64,000 nucleotides of DNA from Archegozetes longisetosus. Its lineage: Eukaryota; Arthropoda; Arachnida; Sarcoptiformes; Trhypochthoniidae. Shown here in pieces: positions 1 through 12,215 of the stretch (its first letter is position 1; the number at the start of each line of letters is the position of its first letter). Below the pieces are notes generated by a model. It did not search any database and was not told where the DNA came from. It was given only the letters and a program-made list of their open reading frames with translations. A program made the position numbers and the translations under genes. The DNA is taken from the NCBI GenBank assembly GCA_018873245.2, contig JAEMBT020000005.1:8480001-8544000 (forward strand), written 5' to 3'.

Positions 1-3000
1 ATCCTAAATATCAGACTTTGCCATATAATACCAAGTTTGGTGTTAGACAACATCAGCCACAGTATAAGATGTCAGCTGGCAATCACTTAAGTGTCTCAAC
101 ATCAGAAAATGATAAGAATGATTATGAGTTGACAAATGATAAAATGAATAATGTTCACAATAATAACAACACAAACATAACTATGATTATAAATAATAAT
201 AGTAATGCGAAACTCATCAACACTAAGAGCTCTTTCTTGGAAGAGAGACCGTCACCATCAGGAAGTAGTGGTTCATCAGATAGAGCTTCCATTCAGAACC
301 ATAATGGAATCGTTCTTAAAATGCAACAAATGCAGAATAGTGTGAGTGGTGCTCATACACAAAACTATCATCACCAAAACCAGAAAATGATTGGAATGCC
401 TTTAGTTGATAATGGAAATAATGTGAAACAATTGAAATCAATGAATTCACATAACAATACTAATAGCAACCAAAATCTACAGAATACAAACCAAAGTGTC
501 AGTCAAACCAATTATAGTGTGCCAACAACTACAAGCCAAACACAGTCACAATTTACTAGTAATCAGTCGTCGAAAGTGCCACTAATTACTAAACCTAAAC
601 CAACGTTACCACCGAAGCCATCAGTACCAGTGAAACCAATACCACCTCCACGCCAGACACCGGATCGTTCGTATAGTGCTCAAATTTATAGCGACCCAGT
701 GGATAACGCAATCTCAATGTCAAGAATGAATGCTAACTTTGATAGAAAAGCATCTAATTTATTAACCAGTAGTAGTAATACACCATCCACTTCATCTATC
801 AGTTATAGGCAAGTAATCCATTATCAATTATTTACGAATACCAACGTTCTATTCATAAAACCAAACTCTTTTCTCCCTAACACTAACTATTACTATTTTC
901 ATTATTAGCAAATAATCCACGTCAAACTTTTTGTCAAAGACCATCTATAGAATGAGTTTTGCTTATTTTTACCCATATAGATATCTTTTTCATTATGAAT
1001 GAACGTATCTTTTCATACACCATTCGCTTTAATTAACCGTTTTATGAGAATTGATAAGAATTGATATCTACTTCTATCTATATAGACTTATAAACAAGTT
1101 TAATAAATGTTAAAGAGTTGTAAAGGTCACAAAACTCATTCGTTATGAATGTTAGAGGAAGACATTAAAGTAATTTACGAATCTTTTAAACCTTTTCACT
1201 TTACAAACACTTGACTTGTTGTATACTAGTATTAAAGCAAATACCGGTCACATGCAACTGGCCGGTCAAGTGAGCTGATTATCCTAAGAAATTGTTGATG
1301 CCCGCAAAATTGAGCGATTCATTTGAAAATCTGTATTGGTGATTTGCTAGTTTTACAAGAAAAATGCCCGTAGAGTCAAACTTATGTCACAGCAGTAAAA
1401 GTGAGTTAAGTTAGGCATCAATTTTTCATCGATATTCCTTAGCTGATATGGTAGCACGAGTTCTATTGCATGCTATCCATAATGTTATTTGAATTAGAGG
1501 TAACACTTTATAGAACTAAGCCGACGATATAAGTTTTATAGCAATTCAGTTGCATTAATGTTTTGTATGACATAGAAAGTGATATATAGATTTATAAGCT
1601 TTAGTTATGATTTTGTATCTCACTTGAAAAATTGGCTTTTGGTTGGTCTCAAGTTTTTCGCTGCAAAACTAATCTGCAAATGATTTACGATTTTGTATTG
1701 GAGTAAATCTCACAACTTATAACTGTTTCTTTTGCTATTAGGTTTCCACTTACATCTATGGGCATTCAAAGAGCATATAATGTTATCAACAGCAAGACTG
1801 GATTAATGGTTCAACAGCTGCCTCACCATTCCCAGCATCAGCAACAGCAGCAATTGATCCATCATTCCTATGAGGATAAAACGCCGTCTCATTTGAACCG
1901 AAACGCAGAGTCATTAAATCCATTATCAATTGTAAATGCAAATGAAACTACAGATGGTTCCCACTTGAATGGACAGTCTCTGATCGGCACTGATTTAACA
2001 TCATCAACATCTTCACTTTCATCTTCGCTGTGTTCGCAAAACAATGCCAACTGTGACAACAAATCGATGGCTAGCATTAGCAGCACAAGTACTACCAATA
2101 CTGATAATAATAGTTGCAATAATTCTAATTCAGTGCTACATAAGAACGATAATTATAACGATAATAATAATGACAATAATAATTATAGTAGCTTGAAGAT
2201 TAGTAGTAATAATGTCTCTGGAGTCACGACTAGTAGTAATAATAATAACAATAGTTTGTCGAACGATTGGCATAAAGTGAAGCGTCGTCCTGTAGTGGCT
2301 AATAATGAAATAGAACAAGAGCTAGCTATGCAAATATCAGTTCCAAATAACAAAACAGTTCACACTAACCAAAACATTTCAGGTCTATCGCAACTGCCCG
2401 ACCTCAAGAGTCAACAGTCCAGTGGCAACAATAACAAACTTGAATCGAGTTCAGCCATTCAGGAAAGACAGACAAATCAAAGCGATATAATGCAAGCTAA
2501 AGAGGACAAAAGTGTCGAGAAAGACAATGATAGTGAGATTAATCTAATCAAGGAGCAACAGAGAGAACAGAGTCTGGAGGGATATAACTCTAATTTGATT
2601 GAGAACTACAAAGAGAACAATTGCAATGAGGAGCAAACTGAAGACAATCTTTTGTCACAGCATAAACAGTCTAAAAGAACTAAAGGAAACTTGAAAAGTC
2701 AACAGTTGACAAATAAAAGTTCCAGTTCGTGCCCACTCGCCGTTAGCAGAAGAGTCAGCTTTGATCCTTTGGCTCTTCTCTTGGACGCTGCTCTTGAAGG
2801 GGAGCTCGAGCTCGTCAAGAAAACTGCCAATGAAGTCAGTTCCAAACTTTCTTAACTCTGTATTAGCTACAATTTTTAGAGTTTAGATTGAGCGGCTTGT
2901 TTCTGTTGAGACTCAGCACATCTTCGGAATAAAATTGCACTCAGAAAGTCCATATATATAGACCTTTTAACACAATTCTATTGACTTTTTCACGTCCGTA

Positions 3001-5055
3001 AGGACTTATCTAATGCTTTTATTATGAATAAGTTTTTCTGTATAATACGCTATAATGTGCTGCATTGAGATGAGTCCTTCAATCAAAAAACTACACAGCC
3101 TTAAATGCAGGATAGTTTAGTGAATTGAACCAATTGAATTAACTGGTTGATTAAGTCGAGTCAATTAAACAAAATTAACTGTGTGATTATTTCAGGTGCC
3201 AAATCCTAGTGCTGCTAATGATGAAGGCATTACAGCCCTGCATAACGCCATTTGTGCCGGTCATTTTGATATTGTTAAATATCTAGTAGAGAGTGGATGC
3301 GATGTCAATGCGCAGGATAGTGATGGATGGTATGTAACAAAATACAATTAACTTTGCTTTTTTAGTGTCCAATTTCTTGTTTCTTTAATTAGTTCCTATA
3401 ATTAATTATTTATCTAATAGGGTAGAGCCTTTTTGCAGACTTTGTTCGTTGCCATACATTTATTTTTTTTAATGAGTTCAAAATCAGCTAAATTTAGTGA
3501 AATTTAAAGCTATAAATCAGGAGTGAATAATGCTTTGAAATAACTTAGGACTGTGTAAAGCGATGCTTATTAAACGACTGACAAATTGCAACCATCTGAA
3601 GCTCTACTCTCACACAACAATAAACAATTTGTTCATTCAAACCCTTCTAATTTATGTGTATTGCAGTGCGAGTGGCTTTTAAATAGTAGAAATCTTTCAA
3701 GTTTATAATGAGCTGAAAGCTTAGCTTTTGTATTGTGTACTTTCTCTATTCCAAGTTTTTCACAATAATAATTTAAGAACTTGTGCCAAATTTGTTTAAA
3801 TAAACTAGATGGCTATTATCGAGCTCAGTAAAGCTTTCACTGCATTCTTAAAGGAAGTCTATGGTTTGACTGGCAATTAAGAGCGATTACGAATATCAAA
3901 AATCGATTCGATCACTATTGAGCATAATTTATTATTTGTTTGAAAAGTTTAAGTGAAATATTAGAACTCGCAAATAGATTTTTATGAAAGAGCCAGGAGT
4001 TAGTTGTCGTTTATTAGAGAATTATAAGCTTTAGTATAAGTTATTATGCTTTCGTATATTAATCATATTATAATTATTGACTTGAGAATTGATGATAAAC
4101 TTAATTAGTCTAAAGAAAAATAGTTAATTAATGCATAATTAATGTATTGAATAATTAGGACACCATTGCACTGTGCGGCGTCATGTAATAATCTGGCGAT
4201 GGTCAAGTTTTTAGTAAAGAACGGCGCCTGTATTTTTGCCACTACCCTATCAGATCAGGAAACAGCCGCAGAAAAATGCGAAGAGGATGAAGAAGGATTT
4301 GACGGATGCTCGCAATATCTTTACGGTACGTGATTGTGGCTAAAACTTAAGTCTTCCTTTTTATCACCCTAGGGTTCAAACTGTCGACATTCTATTATTC
4401 TTTTCCAATATATTACTCATACACTTTTCTAACTTACAGGAGTCCAGGAAAAACTTGGAATAATGAACGGCAATACTGTCTATGCTGTCTATGACTATGA
4501 GTCTCAGAACGCCGATGAGCTCAGTTTTAAAGAGGGAGATGTAATAATTGTTGTGCGAAGAGGCGATGAACAAGAGCGTGAGTGGTGGTGGGCCAAAATC
4601 CAAGATCGTGAAGGATATATCCCCAGAAATCTAATTGGAGTAAGTTATCGGTTCTCTCACGTAGCTCTTATTCACAGCAGCTAGAGAATAGGCTTTCACA
4701 GCATAGAGATACTGATTCACTTCTGCCGTACATATGTTTTGTATATTTTTAGTCAAAAGTATATTTGGGTTTACTTTCGGTGCAATAATTTGATGATTTG
4801 AACATTCTGTGGTGGAAGTAGTTGTATAAAATTGAACCAAGATGATCTATTGTTGAATTAATTAAAATGTGTTGTACAGCCAGAATATAGAGATGTTTAA
4901 TGTTAGCTATGAAAAGGAAAGCCTATTTTGCAGTTGTGCTCTTATCGCCTATATTTGAAACATACAATAATCCTTATTTTTGTGCTTTTCAGTTGTTTCC
5001 AAGAGTTAAACCTAACAAAGAGCTTCAAACCATAACTGAGGAACAAAGCGAATGA
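1..5055 (+). CDS. ASPP-family p53-binding protein (ankyrin + SH3), 3' part
   Basis: Apoptosis-stimulating protein of p53 family: in animals these proteins bind p53 or PP1 through C-terminal ankyrin repeats and an SH3 domain and also act at cell junctions. Six exons are visible: <1-808, 1742-2834, 3196-3329, 4159-4325, 4440-4639, 4993-5055; all phases agree. Exons 1-2 code for a long Asn/Ser/Gln-rich linker with a proline-rich stretch ([19 protein letters not shown], about 598-655). The conserved core starts at [20 protein letters not shown], continues with ankyrin repeats ([39 protein letters not shown]) and ends with SH3 ([39 protein letters not shown]). The reading frame is open to the left edge, so the N-terminus lies outside. 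The first intron uses a GC donor. The introns (0.1-0.9 kb) hold nothing else I recognise. A poly(A) signal lies at 5117-5122. Confidence 0.93.
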
Positions 5056-5238
5056 CTTTTCAATTGCGTTACTAGAAGTAATTCCGTCCTAATACCTGTG
5101 ATTAGGCTATCGTATTAATAAATAGTATTAATTAATTGAAAGATTCTCAAACAGTGCCTTTTATTATAATGTTTGACGTTTTGCGCCTTTAGAGCGCTAT
5201 ATCATTATGTTTTAATCAATATTATATATTATACTTTT

Positions 5239-5381
5239 ACAGTAAAACCTGTCTAACTCAAACGTGCAGTTAAGGGCTTCTTAAAACACAATATTATAGT
5301 TCCATAGAAAAGCATGGCTTAATTTTCATTCATTTTTTAAAACACTTAACTACATATTGAAGTTAGACAGGTTATACCGTA
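5239..5381. mobile_element. Short inverted-repeat element (MITE A)
   Basis: The ends are inverted copies of each other: ACAGTAAAACCTGTCTAACT on the left, and the reverse complement of the right end reads TACGGTATAACCTGTCTAACT (about 18 of 21 positions agree). It is about 143 bp with no coding capacity and TA at both edges. The CAGTAAAACCT start resembles termini seen in pogo/Tc-type elements (inference). A sister copy lies at 8500. Confidence 0.7.
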
Positions 5382-8300
5382 ATTAAATTGTGTTATATGT
5401 TAAATCAATTTTTTACATAATTCATTCCATTTATTTTATTATACATAATGTGTCACAACATATCATTATATTGTCAATTGATGTCCACTAAATGTTTTTT
5501 GAATTATTTAGAGTTGAAAAATGAATGCAAACAATAAATTCAAATTTGATTAACTTCCAAAGTTGTTGTAGTTTCTCAACAGTGTTTTAACTTCTAAGCA
5601 TCTCTTCTAATTTCGTTCAATATTGATTGCATTTCATCGACTCAGTTCTAATTTATTGAACCAACCGCTTCCGTGTTTCAGATATCTTTCTAGTTATTTG
5701 ATAGCTTATGCAAAATTTTTAATCAGCTAAAACTTGCCTCGTGTGCTATGATTCCTATAATTCAATAATATATAAGAAAACTGACACATGTTTGCACAAT
5801 TGCGCAAACAGTTCAGCTCAAGATTAAATTCAACTTTAAATATGTCAATAATGTTATCATTTAAAACAGTCATTCTTATTTAACTTTCACTCTTCACCTG
5901 CTCTTATGGGTCTATCGATTTTTATATGCGTCTCGATTCTAGCAGTTTTCCGATAATATCAACCTTTTTAGGTCACATCTTTTAATATTTTATGCTAAAA
6001 TTATTCTGTTTCGCCTATTAATTTAACCAATAGGCCAACTTAACATTCTTAAAAATTTTTTAGACATTAATCTTCCGAACTTTATCGCGAGAGAACAGTT
6101 TGATATTTGGCAATTTCTTCTTTTGGTAAAACTTCAAGTTAAAAGTAGCTTTACGCTGAAATTTTATGGATATAAAAATATTTTTATTTTAACCTGCGCA
6201 AATAATTTAGTCAAAACTTTGGATTTTTAGTTTTTCGTAATGTTGTCCCATAAGGATTAGTTTATCATTTTAGCCAAATTTACTTTAGACGATATTGTTT
6301 TCTAGGAAAATCAAACTAGTCCTTTCAGAACAACATGTATAAACCAACTTTGAGAGTTTTATCTTTATAACTTCTTTAGTCATCAAACATTTATGATAAT
6401 ATTTTTTTCTTTATATACTTCTATTTATACATCAAGTTTTAGTAAAAATAACCTTCCTAATATCTCTAACGGGTTTATGTAATAAAAATTTGAAAATTTG
6501 AGCTTTCTGGAATATTTGTAGCGTTTATACACGCCGAATCTGAAGGCCATAAGTATAAGCATATTACTTTTTAGTGTACTTTTCATACAAAGAATTTCAT
6601 AGAAATCGGTATTTTAGGAGAATTTTCAATGAGGACATTGAATTAAGTTACTGCAGATAAGGCACAATAATTGAAAAACAGAATTTTTATTGTTGCGCAA
6701 ACAATTCCCTCTTTGCTGACTTAGAGAATATCTAATTTGAGATACTAGCATAAGTTCTCATGCAATCATTAAAGATGAATAATTATGCTTTTCAGAAGAA
6801 AAGCATAACTTTGAAGAAAATCAAAAGCGTAATCCCTACAGTGTTCAAATACACTAATAGTCTAAATCGGCTGATCATATGTCTGAGACTTTCAAAGTTA
6901 TTGCTTTCGTCTTAATACTATTCCTAAAGAAAGGTTTTGCCTTCAACGTGTTCACTGAGAATGACTGATACTTGCACTGATAAATCGATTTATTCAAGAT
7001 ATATTAAAATGATGTTTATGATATGGGATCTAAATATTGTGAAATAGTTAATACTTAATAGATATAAAGAATAAATTTATTCTGTGTCTGATAGAAAAGA
7101 GTTTTTGATCGAAAGACAAATGTGATCATAATATATTTAGTAACTATACCCTTGAGAGGACTATTCTTTGATGAGGATACGTTGCGTGCTATAGAAAAGG
7201 CCTGTCTTCTTGGCCTTTTAATGATAGTCAGGCCATTAAGTTGAAAATAGTTGAATTCATACTAAATTATATCTTATGATAGTTTCGATAGTTCAATACA
7301 TGAATTGCACTCGAAGTACACTGATATAGCTATCTTATGGGGTTAGCCGCATTTTTCATTCGCCTGGTTCGTGTTATTCTACTTACCAGTACTGATCAAA
7401 ATATGAATTATATATTACAAAAGAGTTGTAGAAGAGATTTTTATGTCAAATGACTCAGTCAAAAGAAATATCAAGAATTCACTCCAAACTTGAAGATTCA
7501 GCAATAATTTATAACTGGTATCTATTAACAATTTCTAATCCTAATAAAGCAGGAGTCAAATAAATATCAAATCAACAGAGGAGTCAGAGTTTAACATCAG
7601 AGTTAATCTAAACTACTTAAAATTTAATAGAATTGCTAGTTTACGAATGGATCCGAATGGCGAAAGTTCATAATTTAGGTTGTGTATGTTAAAGTTGACT
7701 GATATAAGCTAAAATTCATATAAAATTAATGTATTGATCGTATTTGTGAGAATTCTTGAATATGCCATATAGATGTATGTTTTATTTAAATTGAAATAAA
7801 TTCATACTATTCTTACCGAGTAAGAAGATTAGCTTATTTGCGCTCATTCCATTCCAAGTCAGGTTTTTCAATCGCTTTCTTCTTCAAACTCAATCCTCAA
7901 ATAGAATTCAGTTATAATCCTAAAAGAAATAGTTATAATCCTTTAAAAAAATGTTAGTACAATCATTGCAGTCTGTTGGCTAGGCTTTCAATCGATTTCT
8001 AAAATATAGATCGATGTTGTCATATAAAACCCAAATTAATTTCTGTCCGCAGAGTAGCAGCTAAATATTGGTTTATTTACAGCTATAGACTTATTAATGC
8101 TCGATAACAACTAGAGTAAAGTGATGCCGAAAGATGTATACAACGAGTTGTTCATATATTTATAAAAGTACATTTAATAAGAAAGGCACATTATGTACAT
8201 ATAACAATACCTAACAATGTATATCGGAAAACGTGCCCTAAAAGCATAGGAGCTAGCTCTCCATTCCGCTATCCGTACCTATCGCCGATTATTAAGTTTT

Positions 8301-8499
8301 AGGGTATATTGCACATAAACTCATAATAAAAGCTGTGAACAAAATTCAGCTAAAATTGCATGCAATCAAGAGTAAAAATCTTACTCTTTCTCGTTTTTCG
8401 TCTAGTGTATACTTATGTTTGAATCTTTCTTGACTGAGTTATTCAACAATTTTTCTCAAAGAGAGTTAATGGAAGCTTAAACCTTAAGCAACAGTAAAA

Positions 8500-8625
8500 C
8501 CTTTCTAACTGTCACATGCAGTTAAATGTTTTAAAAAGAGACCAAATGAATCCATAAAAAATGAAAGTTTATTTTATTTTTTAAACTATTCAGCTACGCG
8601 TTCAACTTAGATAGGTTTGGCTGTA
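8500..8625. mobile_element. Short inverted-repeat element (MITE B), related to MITE A
   Basis: Starts ACAGTAAAACCTTTCTAACT and ends with the inverted form (reverse complement TACAGCCAAACCTATCTAAGT). Its internal part (CATGCAGTTAA after the left end) matches the copy at 5239, so the two belong to one family. About 126 bp, non-coding. Confidence 0.65.
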
Positions 8626-9235
8626 TTAGCTATGCAAAATAACATATTTTTCAATATCCTCATGTAAACATTCAGTCAAACTTTTTTTTTATTAATATCT
8701 TACTGATTTGCGTGGTTTAACTTATTTGTTATAATAAATTTTAAATTTACAGTTAGGCAGATATTATTTAAACAAAATGAGCCAATTTAATCATAAATAG
8801 AATGAAGTTTTCCGTAAATAAGTTGCATTTGTTTCTACTGAGAACTTTCAGCTTAAACTCACACTAAAGAGAACTTTTCATTACAATAAGTAGAAGTTAA
8901 TTATTGTTGCGAATCACGATTTCGTCCAATTTGCTAAATGCAATATATAGTAAACATAACGGTTTTCCAATTACGGTAATTCTTAACAATTCTATACTCT
9001 CGTGAATGATTGGCTTCATTCAAATTCAAAACCAATCATTAAATTGTTCTATTGATAATAGCTTTAAAGTTTAAGGTCTGTGCACACACTAGAGTTTGTT
9101 ATGAAAGTCTACTTTGAAACAAATTTCAAAAAGCCGTTAATTAGTCAAGTTTGATCATTAAGTTCTATCAATTCAATTCAATTAGAGAGTAAATATTGTA
9201 AGTTTTTCAGTCAGTTCTCGACTGCGAAAAAGTAA

Positions 9236-9412
9236 ATATTCACCTTCAAGTGGATCTTTCAATTCGAAAAGAAAAAGCACGAGAGGAAAACGCACAAAAG
9301 GAGGAAAGGAGGTGATTCATTCAGAGCTACCAAGCAGAAGACAATTATTCAATTAGTGATTGTTGGCATCGCTCTTGTGGGTATCTTTGCACTTTATAAA
9401 CATTTCCATTAA
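9236..9412 (+). CDS. Possible last exon of a small single-pass membrane protein
   Basis: Not recognised. The frame is open from just after a stop at 9233-9235 to TAA at 9410-9412. It reads as a Lys/Arg/His-rich segment (EKKKHERKTHKRRKGGDSF) followed by a clear hydrophobic helix (IIQLVIVGIALVGIFALY) and a short tail KHFH. There is no ATG in frame, so it would have to be a 3' exon; possible acceptors are the AGs near 9210 and 9250. Two AATAAA signals follow at 9502 and 9524, as expected for a gene end. No upstream exon was found. A basic region before one transmembrane helix fits a tail-anchored small membrane protein, but no family is assigned. Confidence 0.35.
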   Translation: MFTFKWIFQFEKKKHERKTHKRRKGGDSFRATKQKTIIQLVIVGIALVGIFALYKHFH

Positions 9413-9529
9413 ATTAGAGATTTCTACGAACAGAAAGAAGTTGCTAGTCTCCAGAGTCTGCCCAACAATTAGAAAATAATTTCTTTGTCATTACTATTCA
9501 AAATAAAATTTTGATTTTATATAAAATAA

Positions 9530-11116
9530 ACCTCTTTCAAAGTGAAAAGGTTGTTTTAAATTATCTACTCTAATGAACTACAATAGAGATGTGCCCATCA
9601 GGGGAATAATCAAAAATAACTTCAAATGCTTCACAATTAGATCTATAATAGTATGAGTAATTCGATACTAGATTCATCAGGAACTAAACATTATCTTCAA
9701 CTAGAATTTTCTTCAAAGTTTAAAAGTTCAATTATAGATTTTAGATTGGTAATTTTGAAATAATATGTTGAATCATGTGTCAAATCAATAATAACGTGAT
9801 CATTGAGCAAATTGTTTTATACAATTACTGATAAATATACGAAAATATCATTGAATTATACATGAGTTACTGTCAGTTTGAACATATCTATTATATTGTT
9901 GACCAAATATGTTGTAAGCATTGGTATAGAGAAAACTAAATATTGGCAAGTATTTTAGTATAATGAAAATGAGAGCATTTTGCTAATACCCGTTCATTTT
10001 ATGTTAATCCAAGTTTATTCTTCTGTATTAAGCGAAGAGTTATTTAAGAAAACAACACAAATACTACTGATAAACAAGGCATGCAATTCTGCTCGTTCTA
10101 AATACAATAATACCTCGATGTAGTGAATCGCTAGAATCGATAACTAACCTTGTCTATTACAAGGTTTTATCACAAAGAGGTTATTTAGTATTAGTTGGTA
10201 TGCGTTTGGAACAAACAATTGTTTTCACTATAACGAGACTTTACTAAAAGGAGGTCACTATATCGAAGTACTACTGTATTTTCTCTCTAGTGTTGCTGTC
10301 ATATAGATAAGGCTTGTTATGTTAAAACAAAAGTCATATTTCAGTTTTATTTCTCCCATAAAAATACGATTATTCGGATAACTTGACCAAAATTAGGCAA
10401 TTATATTGTAAGAGAACGTTTGAAGAACAAAATCAAATTGGAAACACTCAGTAAAACAAATATATCAAATGCTATGATAGTGTGAACTTAGTTTAGGTTT
10501 GACTTCAATTGAGTGAAAGCTTGCGAATACTTAAGTTTATAGGAATATATGATAGTCATGAATTATTAAAATTATGAGTCCAGTAAGCTTTTGGTGCACT
10601 ATCTCTTTCTCACTAAAGCATTAGAATTTCCAATTTCTCTCTATATAAACGATTTTTGATCGTAAAAATTTGTTATTTTCAGTTTTCAATTCAAGAATTA
10701 TGCCCAACAAAAATATCTTATGGCAAGAAAGTTACTTTGCTTTAGAATCAAGTGTTTGAATTGGCTTCAAATCATAAAGCTTATACTCTGTAAAGGTATC
10801 TCGAAATAAGAGCAAAGATAACTTTATATGCCAGACAGCTCTGTAGATCGAGCACATAATAAAATGGTTCTACTATAGAATACTGTTATTATAACTGCAT
10901 CAATGTTGCAGAGAGCGCGAGCCCTATCAAAGTTTTAATTCAATCAAAAGCATAATTAGGCCAAATATTTAAGTGCACGAAAAATCAACAATTAATTCAT
11001 TTAACTATTCATTTGGTTTTTTCAAAATTCGAAATCTGCTCTCATTATCAAAATCTAATAAAAGCTTTTCATTTGTCAAAGATTCCATATATAGGATTAA
11101 GCGAAGTGTTCCGAAA
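9530..11116. other. AT-rich intergenic spacer
   Basis: About 1.6 kb between the possible small membrane protein exon and the next gene. It holds one inverted-repeat element (10103-10278); otherwise nothing recognisable. Confidence 0.55.
10103..10278. mobile_element. Short inverted-repeat element (MITE C, pogo-like ends)
   Basis: Left end TACAATAATACCTCGATGTA; reverse complement of the right end TACAGTAGTACTTCGATATA, both followed by GTGA. About 176 bp with no coding capacity. The CAGTA..ACCTCGATATAGTGA type of end is typical of short derivatives of pogo/Tigger-like transposons (established pattern; the assignment here is inference). Confidence 0.65.
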
Positions 11117-12215
11117 ATGATTTTCTCACAAATGTTCATTTGTTTTATTTTGATATTTGTTGTAACGATTTGTGGCGAACAGTTTTGTCAAAAAAATCGA
11201 AAACTACTTCTTGGGGGAATTTTCAATTATGACAAAACTGTTTTGGCCTACAGTTGGAAAGAAGTTAATGGCATTCAGTTATGGCTCATTTGGCGATTCA
11301 ATATTAAACAAAATAAATTGATACAAATCGGTCAAAGTTCAAATGTGGACGAAGTGTTTGCGGGTTCAAACCATTACTAACCGATTCAAATTAAAACTAA
11401 ACATTACTAAAACTCGTATTTATTTTGTTGACAGGGGTTCCTCTGTTTCGCACTGGATTTGGGCTTAATTTGAAATGCAGTCAACAAAAGTGTAATGAAT
11501 TCAAAGATTTGATATTTATTTTCTTCCAAAACAGTTATAAAGTGTTTCGTTACACAAATGAAAAGTTTAGTCCACTATCAAATGACACTACAATTCCGTG
11601 GGGTCTTAAGCCAAAGGGTGATGTAAGCGAGTGGTATTTCAATAATTCTAATTTGGATAATATCAATGGAATTGTTTTCTTACCTGAAAAAATGAAATTA
11701 TTTATGGTATCAAAGAATACATTGTATAGCAGTCATGTCGATGTCTCGGCCGTGGGTCTGAAGTGGACAAAACTGAGTGAAAATTCTGAGCTGACTAACA
11801 TTTTGGGAGGATTCGTATCTGGAACTGATATCTTATTTAATAAGAACGAGTCGCCTGATAATATTCTAATCAAATACAACCAAAACGGAGAACAATTTGA
11901 TAAGGTTCAAATTAAATTTAAGAAATTTTAGAAATTTTCACTTTTCACAGTCTTAAGAATAACAAGAATTTGTATTATTTGTTTAATATTCAGATTTCTG
12001 TTTGGAAGTACTTTAATTGTGAGATCGGCACAAATGATAGATCTATAGATGAATTCGAATCACTAGAAGCCGGTCGCACTCCTAATGACAAAAATAAAAC
12101 TATTGTGACAACACTTCTGTCGTGTATTGTATTGTCAATTGTCTCAACAAATATTATTGCGGCCACATTTTGGATATCAGTTATCAATAAGAAAAAGAAA
12201 CCCATTGAATCCTAG
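11117..12215 (+). CDS. Orphan type I membrane protein (copy 1)
   Basis: Not recognised. Three exons with consistent phase: 11117-11363, 11435-11904, 11994-12215, about 312 residues. The ATG at 11117 starts a clear signal peptide (MIFSQMFICFILIFVVTICG). A Cys-containing extracellular region follows, with several aromatic, beta-like segments. Near the C-terminus is a hydrophobic span (TIVTTLLSCIVLSIVSTNII) and a short basic tail (INKKKKPIES). So it is a secretory-pathway, single-span surface protein with a short cytosolic end. Both donors are the non-standard G|GTTCAAA. AATAAA follows near 12341. A gene of similar plan lies at 40484; sequence identity between them looks low by eye. The longer reading frame upstream of 11117 has no ATG. 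Confidence 0.65.

Larger units (their letters stand above)
5123..9235. other. AT-rich intergenic spacer
   Basis: About 4.1 kb downstream of the ASPP gene without a convincing reading frame on either strand. It contains two related short inverted-repeat elements (listed separately at 5239 and 8500). Otherwise I see only AT-rich unique sequence. Confidence 0.6.

Noticed and set aside
1889..2318. Two - strand frames rich in Leu/Ile/Val
   Set aside because: Antisense shadows of the Asn/Ser-rich ASPP exon.
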